DNA of 64,000 bases from Laburnicola sp. R22_1 (GCA_014281115.1 JACONQ010000009.1:1-64000), one strand, 5' to 3'. Counted from the first letter of the stretch, positions 1 to 10,959 are shown. Program-made: numbers and translations. The notes: a model not told the origin generated them from the letters alone.

Positions 1-47
1 TATTGCTAAGGTTAAAAGGATTCATTCCCACGGTAACACCAGCACCT
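1..47. other. Residual Oxford Nanopore native-barcode adapter, not genomic
   Basis: Positions 2-15 read ATTGCTAAGGTTAA and positions 40-47 read CAGCACCT. As I recall them, these are the two constant flanks of Oxford Nanopore native barcodes. The 24 bases between them (16-39, beginning AAGGATTCATT) match native barcode 07 from memory. The telomere repeat starts directly after the flank. The adapter was therefore ligated to a chromosome end and not trimmed before assembly. Any reading frame starting here is an artefact. Confidence 0.93.
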
Positions 48-222
48 AACCCTAACCCTAACCCTAACCCTAACCCTAACCCTAACCCTAACCCTAACCC
101 TAACCCTAACCCTAACCCTAACCCTAACCCTAACCCTAACCCTAACCCTAACCCTAACCCTAACCCTAACCCTAACCCTAACCCTAACCCTAACCCTAAC
201 CCTAACCCTAACCCTAACCCTA
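48..222. repeat. Telomere, (CCCTAA)n C-strand
   Basis: About 29 uninterrupted copies of AACCCT run from the adapter junction to 222, where the tract changes to TATTCCGCCC. This orientation (CCCTAA reading 5'-3' at the left end) is correct for a left chromosome end with TTAGGG telomeres, as in most filamentous fungi. About 175 bp is a usual fungal telomere length. No degenerate units are seen, so it is a true terminal tract. Confidence 0.97.
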
Positions 223-238
223 TTCCGCCCACCACCCC

Positions 239-345
239 AGCGTTTCCCCTCCTTTTAACCCTACCTAAACCGCCCACCCTTAGCTCTGTGCCGTACCAGC
301 GTTTCCCCCCTTTTAACCCTACCTAAACCGCCCACCTTTAGCGCC
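239..345. repeat. Telomere-associated tandem duplication (~59 bp unit, two copies)
   Basis: The block AGCGTTTCCCC...TTTTAACCCTACCTAAACCGCCCACC occurs at about 239-282 and again at about 298-338, offset by roughly 59 bp. A third CCGCCCACC lies at 226. It directly abuts the telomere and is probably a telomere-associated sequence. No coding content is seen. Confidence 0.8.
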
Positions 346-445
346 TTGTGCACTTACAAACCGATTCTCTAACTAAAACACCTTCTTACGTACTTGTTTC
401 CCTTACTACTCTTTCTTTTGTCTTACCCTCTGCTTTATACTCTCT

Positions 446-546
446 TAGACCCCCCTAGTTTTCTAGACCCCCCTAGTTTTCTAGACCCCCCCAGTTTTCT
501 AGACCCTCCTAGTTTCCTAGACCCCCCCAGTTTCCTAGACTCCCCT
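446..546. repeat. 18-bp minisatellite, about 5.6 copies
   Basis: Units of TAGACCCCCCTAGTTTTC start at 446, 464, 482, 500, 518 and 536 (last partial), with C/T variation inside the C-run and the TTTTC tail. The open frame across it only encodes a repeated peptide and is not a gene. Confidence 0.93.
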
Positions 547-566
547 ACTTATTTAAATTCTTTTAC

Positions 567-616
567 TTTTTTTACTCTTTTTACTCTTTTTACTCTTTTT
601 ACTCTTTTTACTCTTT
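567..616. repeat. 9-bp tandem repeat TTTTTACTC
   Basis: Consecutive TTTTTACTC units follow the 18-bp minisatellite and grade into the AT-rich tract. Confidence 0.85.
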
Positions 617-639
617 TACCCTCTACTATTTTATATTTC

Positions 640-3154
640 TTTTAATTTTTATCTTTTTAATATACTATACTTCTATTTTTATTTTTATATATATTAATAT
701 CTAACCCTTAATAAATACTTTATTGTGTACTTTTCCTTTTTTTTATTTTCTATTTTATAATTATTCTTCTTAATCTACCTTTTCTATCTTATGCTTTTAT
801 CTCTCTTTAAAAATTCATTTTTATATTTTATCTACCTATGATTTTTTGCTATTTTTCAAAAATTTAAAATACTCCTTACTTATAAACCCTAAAATTTAAT
901 ACTATCCTTATATACCCTTAACTTTTTAATCCTTTATTACAACTTTTGTATTATTTTTTATTCTTTAATTTTTCCTATTAAATCCTTCTACTCTCTACTC
1001 TCTATATTTATTTACTTTATACCTTTTACTTATAAACTTATTCTTTCTAATCTCCTTATTTATAAAATCTTTTAATATCCCTTTTTTTTATTCTTTTAAT
1101 ATAGTAATCTACCTTTTATTTTACCTTTTATATAAAACTTAATCCTACACTATCTTCTATCTTTTTAAAAAAAAAAAAAAAAAAAAATCTCTTATACTTC
1201 TAAATTAAATAGTGTATAATTCTACTCCTTTTCTTTACACTACATAAATTAACGTCTTACTTTTTTTAGTAGTTTATTAAACTTCCCTACTTTATTCTAT
1301 TTTTCTCTTTTTCCTTTTTCTTTTCTAAACATATTAATCTTATTACTCTTTTTTTTTTTTTTTTCCTTATAAATTTTTTTGGCTCTTCTTACTATGCTAT
1401 CCCTAAACTTTATATATGTATAACCCTTATTAACTTCTCTTTTACTCTTTTCTCATTTATCTCCTTTTTTTTATACTCCTTATTTTCCCATAATATTATA
1501 TACTTATAAACAGATTTTATAATTTAATCTTTAATCTCACTATTATACCTAAATTTTTACCTTTATTTTATTAATACTATGTATCTTAATTATCATTTAT
1601 GTTTAAACCCTAACCTATTCACTTAATGTTATTCTAATCCTTATATTAATTAAAATCTAACCTCTTTATAAAATTAAATTTTATTTCGTTTGTTATCTTA
1701 TCCTCTAATTATAACGGCTCTTAATTATACAATTTTTAATTTATAATTTGTTTATTTTATATAAATTTAATTTTATTAAAAACACTATTGTAATTCTTAT
1801 TGTTCTATAACGGCTAATCTTTTTAATAAACTAAAACCCTGACGCTTTATTATTTTAAATACTAAGTAAGCATTAAGTTTTATACAAACCTATAATTAAA
1901 TAAAATTCTATTTCTATTTTTATTATAATTGCCAACCCTTTATCTTATTACCTAAATGCTTTTAGTTTTATATACTCTATTTTCTAAATTTTTTATTTTC
2001 TACTATTTATACAATTTAAACATTATTTTTAAAATATTTAATTGTTTAATTTTAACCTATTCTTTACTATTATTTTAACTATTCTCTTTTACTTTCTATT
2101 TTTCTTTATATTTAATTACTTTTATAATAAATCTTTTCTACTTCTTTAATTTATTTTCTTAAATAAATATTTACTTATAACTTTCTTTACTTTTTATTCT
2201 ATTTTACCTTTTTAAAGATGTTATTAATTTTAATGCCACTCCTATACAAATCCTACTTATTCTTAAATTCTATATTTGTAATATTTACTTCTTTAAAATT
2301 ACTATAATATTATATTTAGAACCCTAATTATGTTAATATTTAAAAAATGTAAATTCTTTTCTACTAGCATTAACATTTATACTCTAAATTATTTCTCTAA
2401 TTTCCTAACTACTATATATTAATATATAATTACTTATTTACTATTTTCCTCCTATTTTATATATTTTTATCTTTACTTTTTAACTATTATATATTTTTAC
2501 TTTAATCTTAACCATTATGCTATAAATAATATCCCAACTTTACAAAAAAAGCCCTTTAATTTACTTTTGCTTAAAAATTAACCCTAATCCTAATAACTCA
2601 TTTTATAGTTAGTTAAATTATACCTTTAATATAATTAACTAACTATACCTATCCACCTTTATTTTTATTAAAACATTAATCTAAAATACACTAGCTATTA
2701 CTATTATTTTACTATTATTTATTTGCTATTATTGAATTTTTTATTTTTTATTATTTTTATTAATTATATATTATGAGTTTTATACTTTAATGTTAGTTTA
2801 CTAGGGTATGCTAAGTATCTATTTTTAGTACATATATAAAATTTTATATACTATACTATACTACTAATTTATCTATTAATTGCTTTATTTATTTTACTGC
2901 TAAATATTTTACTTTTTCTTTTTATTTTTTAATAATGCCTTTAGTTTTATTTATTTCCTAAATATTATATATAAAAAATAGTAAAATTAAACTTCTTATT
3001 TTTTATATATAATTATTATTACCACTAACATATTTGACCAGTACGTCGGTCAGACCACTTCGCCGGCCACTTTTTTCTTAGCACGAATATTCTTTCTAAA
3101 ACCTTAATAACTTTATAAATACTAGCTTATATAATATAAAACCTTTAAATTATA

Positions 3155-3191
<37 letters not shown>

Positions 3192-4753
3192 TTAGTTTTT
3201 AGAATAAAATTTTAGATTAATAATATATTACGTAAGATATTTAGGTTTAAACTTAAGTGTACTCGCTTGAGGTTTATACCTACTAAGCACTACTATACTA
3301 GCCTAATAAACTATAATACTTTTTTATATAAAGTTATATATATAATCTATAGCATATTAGTAGTATATAGCGTGCAGCTTAGTATTACTAGTACTATTTA
3401 GGTTTTAGTTTAGAAAGACTAAAAATAGAAAAAGTATTCTTAAATATAGTAATATAAATATATATAATATATTTTAACTTTCTAACTACTTTAATATATA
3501 TAGATAAGTATAGTAAAAAAATATTTTAGTTTTATTTTAATTATATACTAATAGAATTAAGTAATAGAAATTAGTAAAAGTAAAGTATTAATTTGTTATA
3601 ATTATAAACTATTATTACTATATATAAACCTTTAGAACTATTTTATATAATGGTATGAATAGTAGAAAGTAAAAAAAAAAAATTAAAAATAAGTTATGAT
3701 AGCTTATATAAATAAAAGAGTAATTTTAGACCTTTACCTATTTAGGTTAATTAAACTAGCCTTATAAGTAGGCTGCACGCTTAGTAAGCTATGCTATAGT
3801 ATAATATAATATATATATTATATATAAAAAATAGTTGTTACGTTTATTATAAGTTATATATAGGTGTTACTAGGTATAAACCTTAAGCGAGTCTACATAA
3901 CTTTAAACTTAAGTAACTTACGTAATATATTATTAATATAGACTTTTATCTAAAAAAATAGAAAGTATATATATATAAAAGTCTAATATTAAAATTTTAT
4001 TTTATAGAACCTGCTATTTATAAAGTTATTAAAGCTTTAAAATGTAAATTTATGCTAAGAAAAAACTAACTGACAAAGTAGTCTAACCGGCTCACTAGTT
4101 AAATACGTTAACATTACTACTTTATTTAATACCTTTATTTAGTTTTATTATATTCCTTTTGTTTCTACCTTTATAATAAACTTATTTAAATATAAACTTT
4201 TAATTCTCTTTATTTTTTATTCTTTACTAACCTCTTTATAAATTTTACTAATTTAAACTCTACTTTATTTTATATTTCTAAACCACTTTACTTTTTATTT
4301 ATCTTTTTAATTATATTCTTAACTACTATATATTAATACTTATTTACTTATTTACTATTTATTCTTTTAATATATTTCTTTTATTTTAAATCCTTTATCT
4401 TACTTTATTTTATATTTTATATGTGTATTCTAACTATTATACTCTGCGTAATATTATATCTAATAAGATTAATTTTACCTTTTTTGTTTTTAAAAAAAAA
4501 AATAATTAGACTATATCCCTAGCCCTAATTTTTACTAACCCTAACCCTTTTATGTTTTAAAATTCTAACCCTCTTCTCTTTATTTTTTTCTTTAATAACA
4601 CTCTTCTTTTTTTTATTCTATTCTTTTTTTTTTGCTATTTATATAACTCTTTTTAATACTCTTTTTTTTATACTATTTTATTTTTTTAAATTCTAACTAT
4701 ATACTCTCTTTCATCCCCTTAATCTTTTCCCTACTTTTTTGTTTTTTAACTCT
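640..4753. other. AT-rich, RIP-like non-coding tract
   Basis: About 4.1 kb made almost only of A and T, with runs such as poly-A at 1162-1188 and (AT)n at about 3160-3188. No open frame of meaningful length or composition is present on either strand. The base composition and wealth of TpA fit mutated repeats (RIP). The only structured object I can see inside is the fold-back element at 3026-4112. Degenerate telomere-like strings (CTAACCCTAACCC) occur near 4535-4552. Confidence 0.85.
3026..4112. mobile_element. Degenerate fold-back / long-inverted-repeat element
   Basis: The left arm (about 3026-3400) and right arm (about 3760-4112) are inverted copies. Outermost, TAACATATTTGACCAGT... on the left pairs with the reverse complement of the right end (TAACGTATTTAACTAGT...). 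Both arms share TTTTTTCTTAGCA, then a segment ending ...CTCGCTTGAGGTTTATACCTA against CTCGCTTAAGGTTTATACCTA, and an inner AGCGTGCAGC match. Differences are mostly C/T or G/A transitions. The core of about 360 bp has no coding capacity. It is either a non-autonomous long-TIR transposon or two inverted copies of one repeat. Target duplications could not be fixed. Confidence 0.75.
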
Positions 4754-5070
4754 TTTTACCCTTAGGATTAGGGTTAACCCTAACCCTAATCACGGGAATC
4801 GGCCTAGCGCGGATATTCTATCCCTAACAAATTAACGATGCTATAACGATACTATCGACATGTTACCCAACATGTTTAAGCCGCCCTGGGTTAGGGTTAA
4901 TTAGCCCGCGGGAACCTTATTCTAGTGGGATTTAAGTAAATATTCCAGCGAGTCTCTGTGCTAAAAAGTACCCACGCGAATCGTGCTAGCGCGGATATTC
5001 TATCCCTAACAAAGCGTTCGCCGTAAATATCCAGTCCAATCTCACTAGAATTGCAGCCCTGGGTTAGAAT
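4754..5070. repeat. Interstitial telomere motif and ~180 bp imperfect duplication
   Basis: At 4767-4790 TTAGGG and CCCTAA units meet head-to-head (ATTAGGGTTAACCCTAACCC). Next comes a duplicated module: CTAGCGCGGATATTCTATCC at 4804 recurs at 4986, and GCCCTGGGTTAG at 4883 recurs at 5056. The offset is about 173-182 bp. This marks the edge between the AT-rich tract and the GC-richer zone. Confidence 0.8.
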
Positions 5071-5361
5071 AAGCACAGTCTCCTACATTAAAAGAAGTAG
5101 ATAAGGTAAGTTGACTCTATTTTTAAAAAGCTACACTAAGATAAGGAGACTCTAGGTACATAGGACTTACGCGCTTTTATGCGCAGCCGTTGGGGCGGAA
5201 TAACTATCCATCCAAGGTAGCTGCGCTGGGTGCGCGAGCAGTTGCCCTAGGTGTAGGAGGCAGTCGCACTAGGGCGTAAGGCAGTCGCGCCAGGTGCTTA
5301 TGTGACTTGCCAGTATACTGGACCGTCACACTCTGCAATAGTAACAAGTAAGGCCAATACC
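5071..5361. other. No gene recognised
   Basis: Short repeated GCAGTCGC / GCAGTTGC strings occur near 5239-5290. Nothing else is supportable. Confidence 0.5.
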
Positions 5362-5964
5362 TTACGAAGGTCCTTTTGGATATTGATTCTCGATATTAAT
5401 CCGGGTATTCTTTCCCTGCAGGATCGGCTCTTCTATCGTCTTGTAGAAACTGGCTGGGTTAGGGCCTCCTGCATGCGTTGCTAGCGTAGTCTGCTCCTCT
5501 GCATACGTTGCCCACGCCCTTGATATCTGCGCCCACGCCTCTACCCAGTCCTGTGACATATTGTTAGGACGCGCGCAGTACTACTCCTTAGGTATGCAGT
5601 ATGGGGCTAGCGTGTCTTTGTACAGCTCACGGTCCTTTGTGATTGCATACAACATAGTCGTCTTAACAGTCTACAGGCCCTTGCCTCTGGCAATACGAGT
5701 AGCATTAACGGGCCCAATACCAGAGTGCATCACTATTCGCTACATTAGCCTAGATGCCACCTTAAGCATAGCAAGTAGAAAGGGATACTCACTCGTCTTC
5801 GTAGAACCGATGGCATGCTTCCGAATAGCCGTTATGGCAAGCGCAAGGAAGCCATTTGGTAGCCCACGAGTATCAAGCGTACTAAGCGAGTTCTCTTCCT
5901 GCACCGGCAGCCCTTGCACGCTCCACAGGCAGAGGGTAGAAGTAAGTAGACGAGAGAACAGCAT
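5362..5964 (-). pseudogene. Broken gene for a small secreted protein
   Basis: One minus-strand frame runs from ATG (5962-5964) to TAA (5362-5364), about 200 codons. It is interrupted by three in-frame TAG codons at 5740-5742, 5671-5673 and 5581-5583. The N-terminus (MLFSRLLTSTLCLWSVQG) is a convincing signal peptide. The rest is composed like a real protein, without low complexity, and I do not recognise a domain. TAG from CAG or TGG is what light CpA-directed RIP produces, and the frame is otherwise kept, so inactivation looks recent. Effector-like secreted proteins are common near fungal telomeres, but that role is only an inference. Upstream bases to 6504 hold no recognisable gene. Confidence 0.65.
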
Positions 5965-6504
5965 GGCTGTAGGTAGATAGAGACAAGTTTTATGTACTCT
6001 TATTTGGGGAGAAAAGGTAGCGTATCTAAGAGAGTAATAAATAAAGCCGTGGGCAACCCAGAAGTGGCTGCAGACCTGCCTTTCTACTCATCCACGAATG
6101 GGCCCAATCGGTGGAGGTCGCGATCAGCATTGCGCCGTATACGCCGCTTAGGCCCCAGTGAACGCCAGGGGCGGCGTATAAGGATGCCAAAGGGTGCATG
6201 GCAGCATTCGCCTCAACTAGCGCTGATTAGCGCTGAAGCCTGATCGGCACGGCCTCGCCAGAAGGTTTCAGGGCAAAACATGCGTGGCACGGTGTCGTGT
6301 AATTGCCGCATCTATTATAAAGGTGACCGTGTCCTCGCTTAAGTGTCGACCTTACCTACTTACACCTAACCCTAGGTACCAATTGCTGCATCACAAAAGC
6401 CACGCCGCTAGCGACGCCCTATCTCGTGCACTACGGTATCAAAACTGGCTACACAATTCGCACGCCCTTTCGCCTCAATAAGCAGTAGGCACACGTACGC
6501 ATCC
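5965..6504. other. Intergenic, no gene recognised
   Basis: Moderate GC. Short open frames exist on the plus strand but lack any recognisable domain or signal. It probably contains the promoters of the flanking, divergently read pseudogenes. Confidence 0.5.
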
Positions 6505-7386
6505 ATGGCTGCACGAAACGCTGGGCGAGCATTGCTTCAAGCGTGCAAACAAGGCGCCTTGGCAGACGTTAAGGCCTGCACCGCTCAGCTACTGGCTATC
6601 TCTAACGCTAAAGAAACCAATCCGCCAATAAAGATGGCAATGGGCGAGGCTGCAATAGGTGGCCATACGAACAGTCTTCGCCATCTCATGGCCAGCCTCC
6701 CTAGGGATCACTGGCAGGGCTCGTACGGTCCCTGGGACCCGGTCGTCCCCCTCGTCGACGACCTTCCCTAGGAATGGCGTGTTGCAGCCATGTCCGACTA
6801 CGTAGTATATCTCGCTGCTGCTGGAGGCATACCCGACGTAATTCAAGCGCTTTTGGATGCTGGCCTTGGGCTCAATTACGACGTGGAGCGAATAGGATCG
6901 CCGCTCGGCATCGCCATCCTCTATGGCAAACTGGACCTCATACGCTTTCTACTTGCTAAGGGTGCGGACCCAAACAGGCCCTATTCATTTCCCCCCATCT
7001 CCTTCCTTAACCAGGCGGCTTTGCTCCAATCAACGACCATCATGCAGTTGCTTCTCAACCACGGCGCAGCCGTGCGAGAATCGATGGCCTTGCAAGGCGC
7101 CGCAGAGGTGGGTTGCCTCGAAGCCGCAGAGCTCCTGCTCGAGTCGGGCGCGGAAGTAAACGAGGTTCTCCGCTAGAATCAGACTGACCGTGACGTAAAC
7201 ATAATAGGCACGCCCCTCCACGTTGCCGTGCGGCGCGACCAAGAGGCCATGGTTGAATTCCTTCTACAACGCGGCGCGAGGCAGGACTTGCTGGATAGTA
7301 ACAGAGCCACGGTGAAGACATTGGCTGCAGAGAAGGGAAACCCTAGGATCATACGTCTGTTGCAGAAGCACGACAAACCTAGCTAG
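6505..7386 (+). pseudogene. Ankyrin-repeat protein gene with two in-frame TAG codons
   Basis: A single frame runs from ATG 6505 to TAG 7384-7386 (about 293 codons) and is broken only by TAG at 6769-6771 and 7174-7176. Ankyrin-type helices are plain: GNPRIIRLLQKH at the C-terminus, TPLHVAVRRDQEAMVEFLLQ before it, and earlier SPLGIAILYGKLDLIRFLLA, LQGAAEVGCLEAAELLLES and LAAAGGIPDVIQALLDAG. At least five repeats fill the central and C-terminal parts. No signal peptide or membrane segment is seen. The role would be protein-protein binding; the partner is unknown. Both stops fit CAG-to-TAG or TGG-to-TAG RIP. Programmed readthrough is less likely because neighbouring genes are broken the same way. 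Confidence 0.85.
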
Positions 7387-7953
7387 CCCCAGAGATCCTT
7401 CGTAGACGGATCGTTAACCTATTCAATCCGTTACTATACAAGTCCTCCTGCACCACGTGAACGTGCACATGCCGCAGAAGCTCGAGGCGTGGGTGAGAGG
7501 ATCCTGCGCCTCGGTCGCCGCCGCCTGTGCCTCTCATCACGTCCCGTCCGTACCAACTACGAGTGATGAGCCCTCATCTGTCAGTGCCGTACTTTCTGGT
7601 TTCATGGTCAAAGTCAGCGCGCAGATCGTTGTACTACGAGTCCTACAAATAGAAACACTATCAAGGTTAAGAGCGCACATCTGACCCAGTCAACGCTATG
7701 CGCGGCAATCCTTCACTCACAAGATACTGTGCCGGTCCAAGCCACCCGCACCAATTGCTTAACTATGCCCGACGCCGCGTCTAGTCTGTCCTAAGAAGGA
7801 GGGGGCTAGGCAGACTTGTAGCAAGGTATTTAAGAGGCTCCCTAATCCGTCTCTCCCTGAACAGCAAGTCCTCGCTTCGTCATTCATCTTTATCCTATCC
7901 ACCTTCTTACGGAGACGCCTTCTTAACAAACTGCAAGTTCCCACGCTCACGCT
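7387..7953. other. No gene recognised
   Basis: Open frames are short and show no family signature. This is the upstream region of the secreted-protein pseudogene that begins at 7954. Confidence 0.5.
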
Positions 7954-8790
7954 ATAAAGCCAAGTATCACCACTGGCGTCGCTGTGGCCGTGAGCCTCAT
8001 CTCCGTTACAGCGCGTGCTACCACCATCCCCGCACGCGGTGTAGATCCGCAGTTCTCGCCTTTCACTAAATGCATCCAGGGGCATCATCCAGGCTTCCCA
8101 AAGGACGGCAGTAAGCCTACGTCGCAGGAGATGCGCGCTTATATCAACTAGACACAAACGCACGCCCGCTGTGCGGAGATTGGTAACAACAACGACGATG
8201 ACAACAACAACGTCCTACTTTACAAGCCGCAGGAGGTGGACACCGTAAAGCCTCGCGGTATCGTCGATAAAGTGCAGGTGCTAGGTAAGCAGCTATACCT
8301 AAACCAAAAGCCGTGGTGCGACGGCACGGAGGTCCATGACAACTTCATATGGGTAGAAGATATTAAGAAGGACGCGAACAACGTCTGCTCATAATTAAAA
8401 GAGCAGATCGACGCCTATAGCATCAAAGAGGATGGTGGTGTTGGTGCAGTTGTTAATCTTCTAACTAATAGGCACGACAAGCAAGGCCACCAGCTTAAGG
8501 ATAATCGCCACGTTACCGCAACCTACCTCCTGAATTTCTATCCGCCTGCCAAGATGGGAATTGAGGAGATAAAGCGGCTGGCTTCGGGGGTGTACGACCT
8601 GTGCAATAATGCCATCGAGCGGATTACAACAAAGGACGAGGGTTGTACAGCCAACATTAAATACTTCTAACTAAGTAAGGCAAAGACCTACCGTGGAGAC
8701 GGAGCGATTGGTGGTGCCATTAGGATGTTCTTTGGCCAGGATACACGCCCGGTAGCCGATTTCTCTCTTGGCTTTTCAAACGACGGCTAG
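7954..8790 (+). pseudogene. Broken secreted-protein gene, start codon mutated to ATA
   Basis: A plus-strand frame of 279 codons ends at TAG 8788-8790. It is interrupted by TAG 8149-8151, TAA 8392-8394 and TAA 8668-8670. The frame has no ATG in the right place. At 7954-7956 it reads ATA followed by KPSITTGVAVAVSLISVTARA, an ideal signal peptide. ATG-to-ATA is a TpG-to-TpA change, as RIP would make, so I infer that the start was lost that way. The mature part has several Cys (PWCDG, NNVCS, YDLCNN, EGCTAN) and ends GQDTRPVADFSLGFSNDG. I recognise no domain. A secreted, possibly disulphide-bonded protein is likely. Opposite-strand open frames here are shadows. Confidence 0.7.
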
Positions 8791-10164
8791 TAGCTACCCT
8801 TTCCCCTCTTTCGATTAACGAACCGGCTTCTCCTTCGCTCTCTTTAGCGCTGCCGTGCAGTATTCTGTACCGTAGCTCACCACACTCGCTTATGTCAAGA
8901 ATAAATGCTAAGCCTTTTCCCTTATTCTATCTACATTGTCACTTATAAATATAAGCTTATTGCTGTAAAGCTGCTCATCTCTTCTTGCCATCGTCCCTCT
9001 ATACCGAATTACATAGTCCTCTACTCTTTTCTATCCGGATTGGCCGGGTGGGTAGTCTACCCAACCAGAAAGTAACACTTAGTAGGGAAGTAACCTAGTG
9101 CATTCCACCATAAAGGTGATGTGCAAGAGCCACAGAAGGTAGGGTTCAGGCCAACGATCCTAAGGCGGCAATGTTGGGACGAGGGTCGATGGGCGCGTGG
9201 ACAGCTAGGGAAACGTACGTGTAGTGGAACGAGAAGGCGCCTACGAGCTCGTTGTAGGCCCGACGTTTCAAGCACCTGTACCCTCGACGTATTCGGCTCC
9301 TGGGGTTAGTAGGTAGGCAAAGGGAAAGGATAGCTGGGGGCCTGTCTACACACGACACGCCTGTCACCTAGGCAGTTGGTTTATGCCCTCCTACTTTGTC
9401 ATCTTGGCCCCCCACCTCCTGCCTCACGCTCCGTTCCTATGGCCCAGCCCACCCCTGGGCTATGGAGAGAAGGCATGCCTCGGCCGTAGCTTAGCTTACT
9501 AGGATACTGGGCGCCCGGGGATTGTCGGTCGAGGCGCTAGACTGTTAGAGCAGGACCACTACGCCAAGGCCGTTCCCTACGCGCTAGCTGCGCCTCTGTT
9601 CTGCTGGGGCGTGACGCCGCCTACGCTTCTTGTCTACAACGTCATATCTGTGCCTCTCTCCTCTTACCGTGCCCGATGGTCTGAAACACCACCCGCGCCT
9701 CTCTCTACTACAACTCCCGAAGCACCAACAACACCTAAACACCCCCCTTCCTACTTTTTGCTAACACTACCTGGCCTTACGCCAACATGGCTGGGCCGTG
9801 CTGACATATGTATGCAGGCGTGCTGCCTAGCCAGAAACTGTGCCTGCCCTACTGCTCCTCCCAACTACATAGGCAGAGGGCGTAGGTAGCTCCTACTAGG
9901 GGCCAGCGTTGTATTGGCTACGCAAACAAGGCATTCAGCGATAGAGAAGTGCGGTGTTAAGGACTGCTATCTAGTGGCCATGCAAGACACACAGTAGTGT
10001 GCGTATAGTAGACGGGCATCTTAGCGAACCACGCCGTCCGCAGCACCTCTACTACTCCTACCCTGTGCCCGCCCTCCTGAGCGCCTTTGCGCTTCGCCGC
10101 TTCGACACGCAATGGGTTTGGTCTTGTCTACCCACTATGTATAAAGTCCGCAACGCTTCTTTCC
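8791..10164. other. About 1.4 kb with no firmly supported gene; possible Cys-rich exon at 9611-9889
   Basis: The only suggestive piece is a plus-strand frame at 9611-9889 that is Thr/Pro-rich and then contains CMQACCLARNCACP, like a Cys-rich ectodomain. It could be an upstream exon of the membrane protein that starts at 10165, since that protein has a transmembrane segment but almost no ectodomain. I could not find a convincing splice path. A TATAAA box at 10140-10145 suggests instead that transcription starts close to 10165. Everything else here is uninformative. Confidence 0.35.
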
Positions 10165-10959
10165 ATGGACGATAACCCTACTGTAGGAACCTAGACCATG
10201 GTTAGTACCACGGCTCAATACGGCGTCTCTCCTCCTACAAGCTCTGGCCTATCCACAGCCTCAATCGCCGGGTTCGTCGCTTTGGCGGTAGCCTTTTGCC
10301 TTTGTGCGCTGCTTCTTCTGCTCTACTGCGTTGGCCCACGAATGCGTGACAGGCGACCCCCTCCCCCCGTCCCCAAAAAGGACCGTCGCCTGCCAGTTGC
10401 TTCAACCGAACCTACCTCAAGGCGGAACACAGCTACTCCCAGCAGACCTGCCCTCGGAAAACCTTCCCTCGGCACGTGGTGGCTAGCGGGAGCCAACCGC
10501 CGTAAGGCTCACAAACCCATCACTGCCTTTCAGGGTACCAAGGCTTCGCTTCCCACGCATCCAGCCATTTTAGAGTCCCCCATCCATCGCCAAAATCTCT
10601 TCCAGCCAACGTGCCAGCGTTCGAGGCATTTAAGGGGGATCGGCTCGGATCTAGAGAACGCTTAGCCCCAGCCTTTGCAGCCAGGTCGTACCAAGATGGA
10701 GCGCATGCCGGAGCGGCGGCCATGGCCCGGCTCCAGCCGTGGCAGCAGTTAGTACTCGCGACCCAGCTCGTGCTGAACGGTTTTCGAGCAAGACCTAGGA
10801 GAAGGTCTCGAGCGCGAGTTGGGAGGAAGCCTAGGGCCAACAATGAGATCGGTCCAAGCAGCGGCACATGGCCATGCAATAGTGCAGCCCACGCGTACGC
10901 GTGAAGGTCGACGTGGCGTGCTCAGCATGGCGGGGACCAATGGAATACGCGACGTCTAA
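10165..10959 (+). pseudogene. Single-pass membrane protein with PPPPVPKKD motif, paralogue 1
   Basis: The frame begins at ATG 10165 (MDDNPTVGT) and is cut by TAG 10192-10194. It restarts at ATG 10198 and gives 155 residues before TAG 10663-10665. Order: short Ser/Thr-rich N-terminus, a Gly/Ala-rich entry and one membrane helix (SIAGFVALAVAFCLCALLLLL), then a basic stop-transfer stretch and a proline motif RRPPPPVPKKD, with the end at SDLENA. The copy at 13318-14067 has the same length, the same helix-plus-PPPVPQKD layout and the same SVDLEHA-TAG ending. DNA similarity between the two continues about 250 bp past the TAG, so the original protein was longer. A later TAG (10750-10752) and TGA (10774-10776) follow, or the downstream part uses another frame. 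Family unknown. A TATAAA precedes it at 10140. Confidence 0.7.

Noticed and set aside
3..645. Open frames through the telomere (Asn-Pro repeat) and through the 18-bp minisatellite
   Set aside because: Pure translations of tandem repeats; the first starts inside a sequencing adapter.
7759..8163. 134-residue minus-strand open frame
   Set aside because: Antisense shadow of the secreted-protein pseudogene, without family features.
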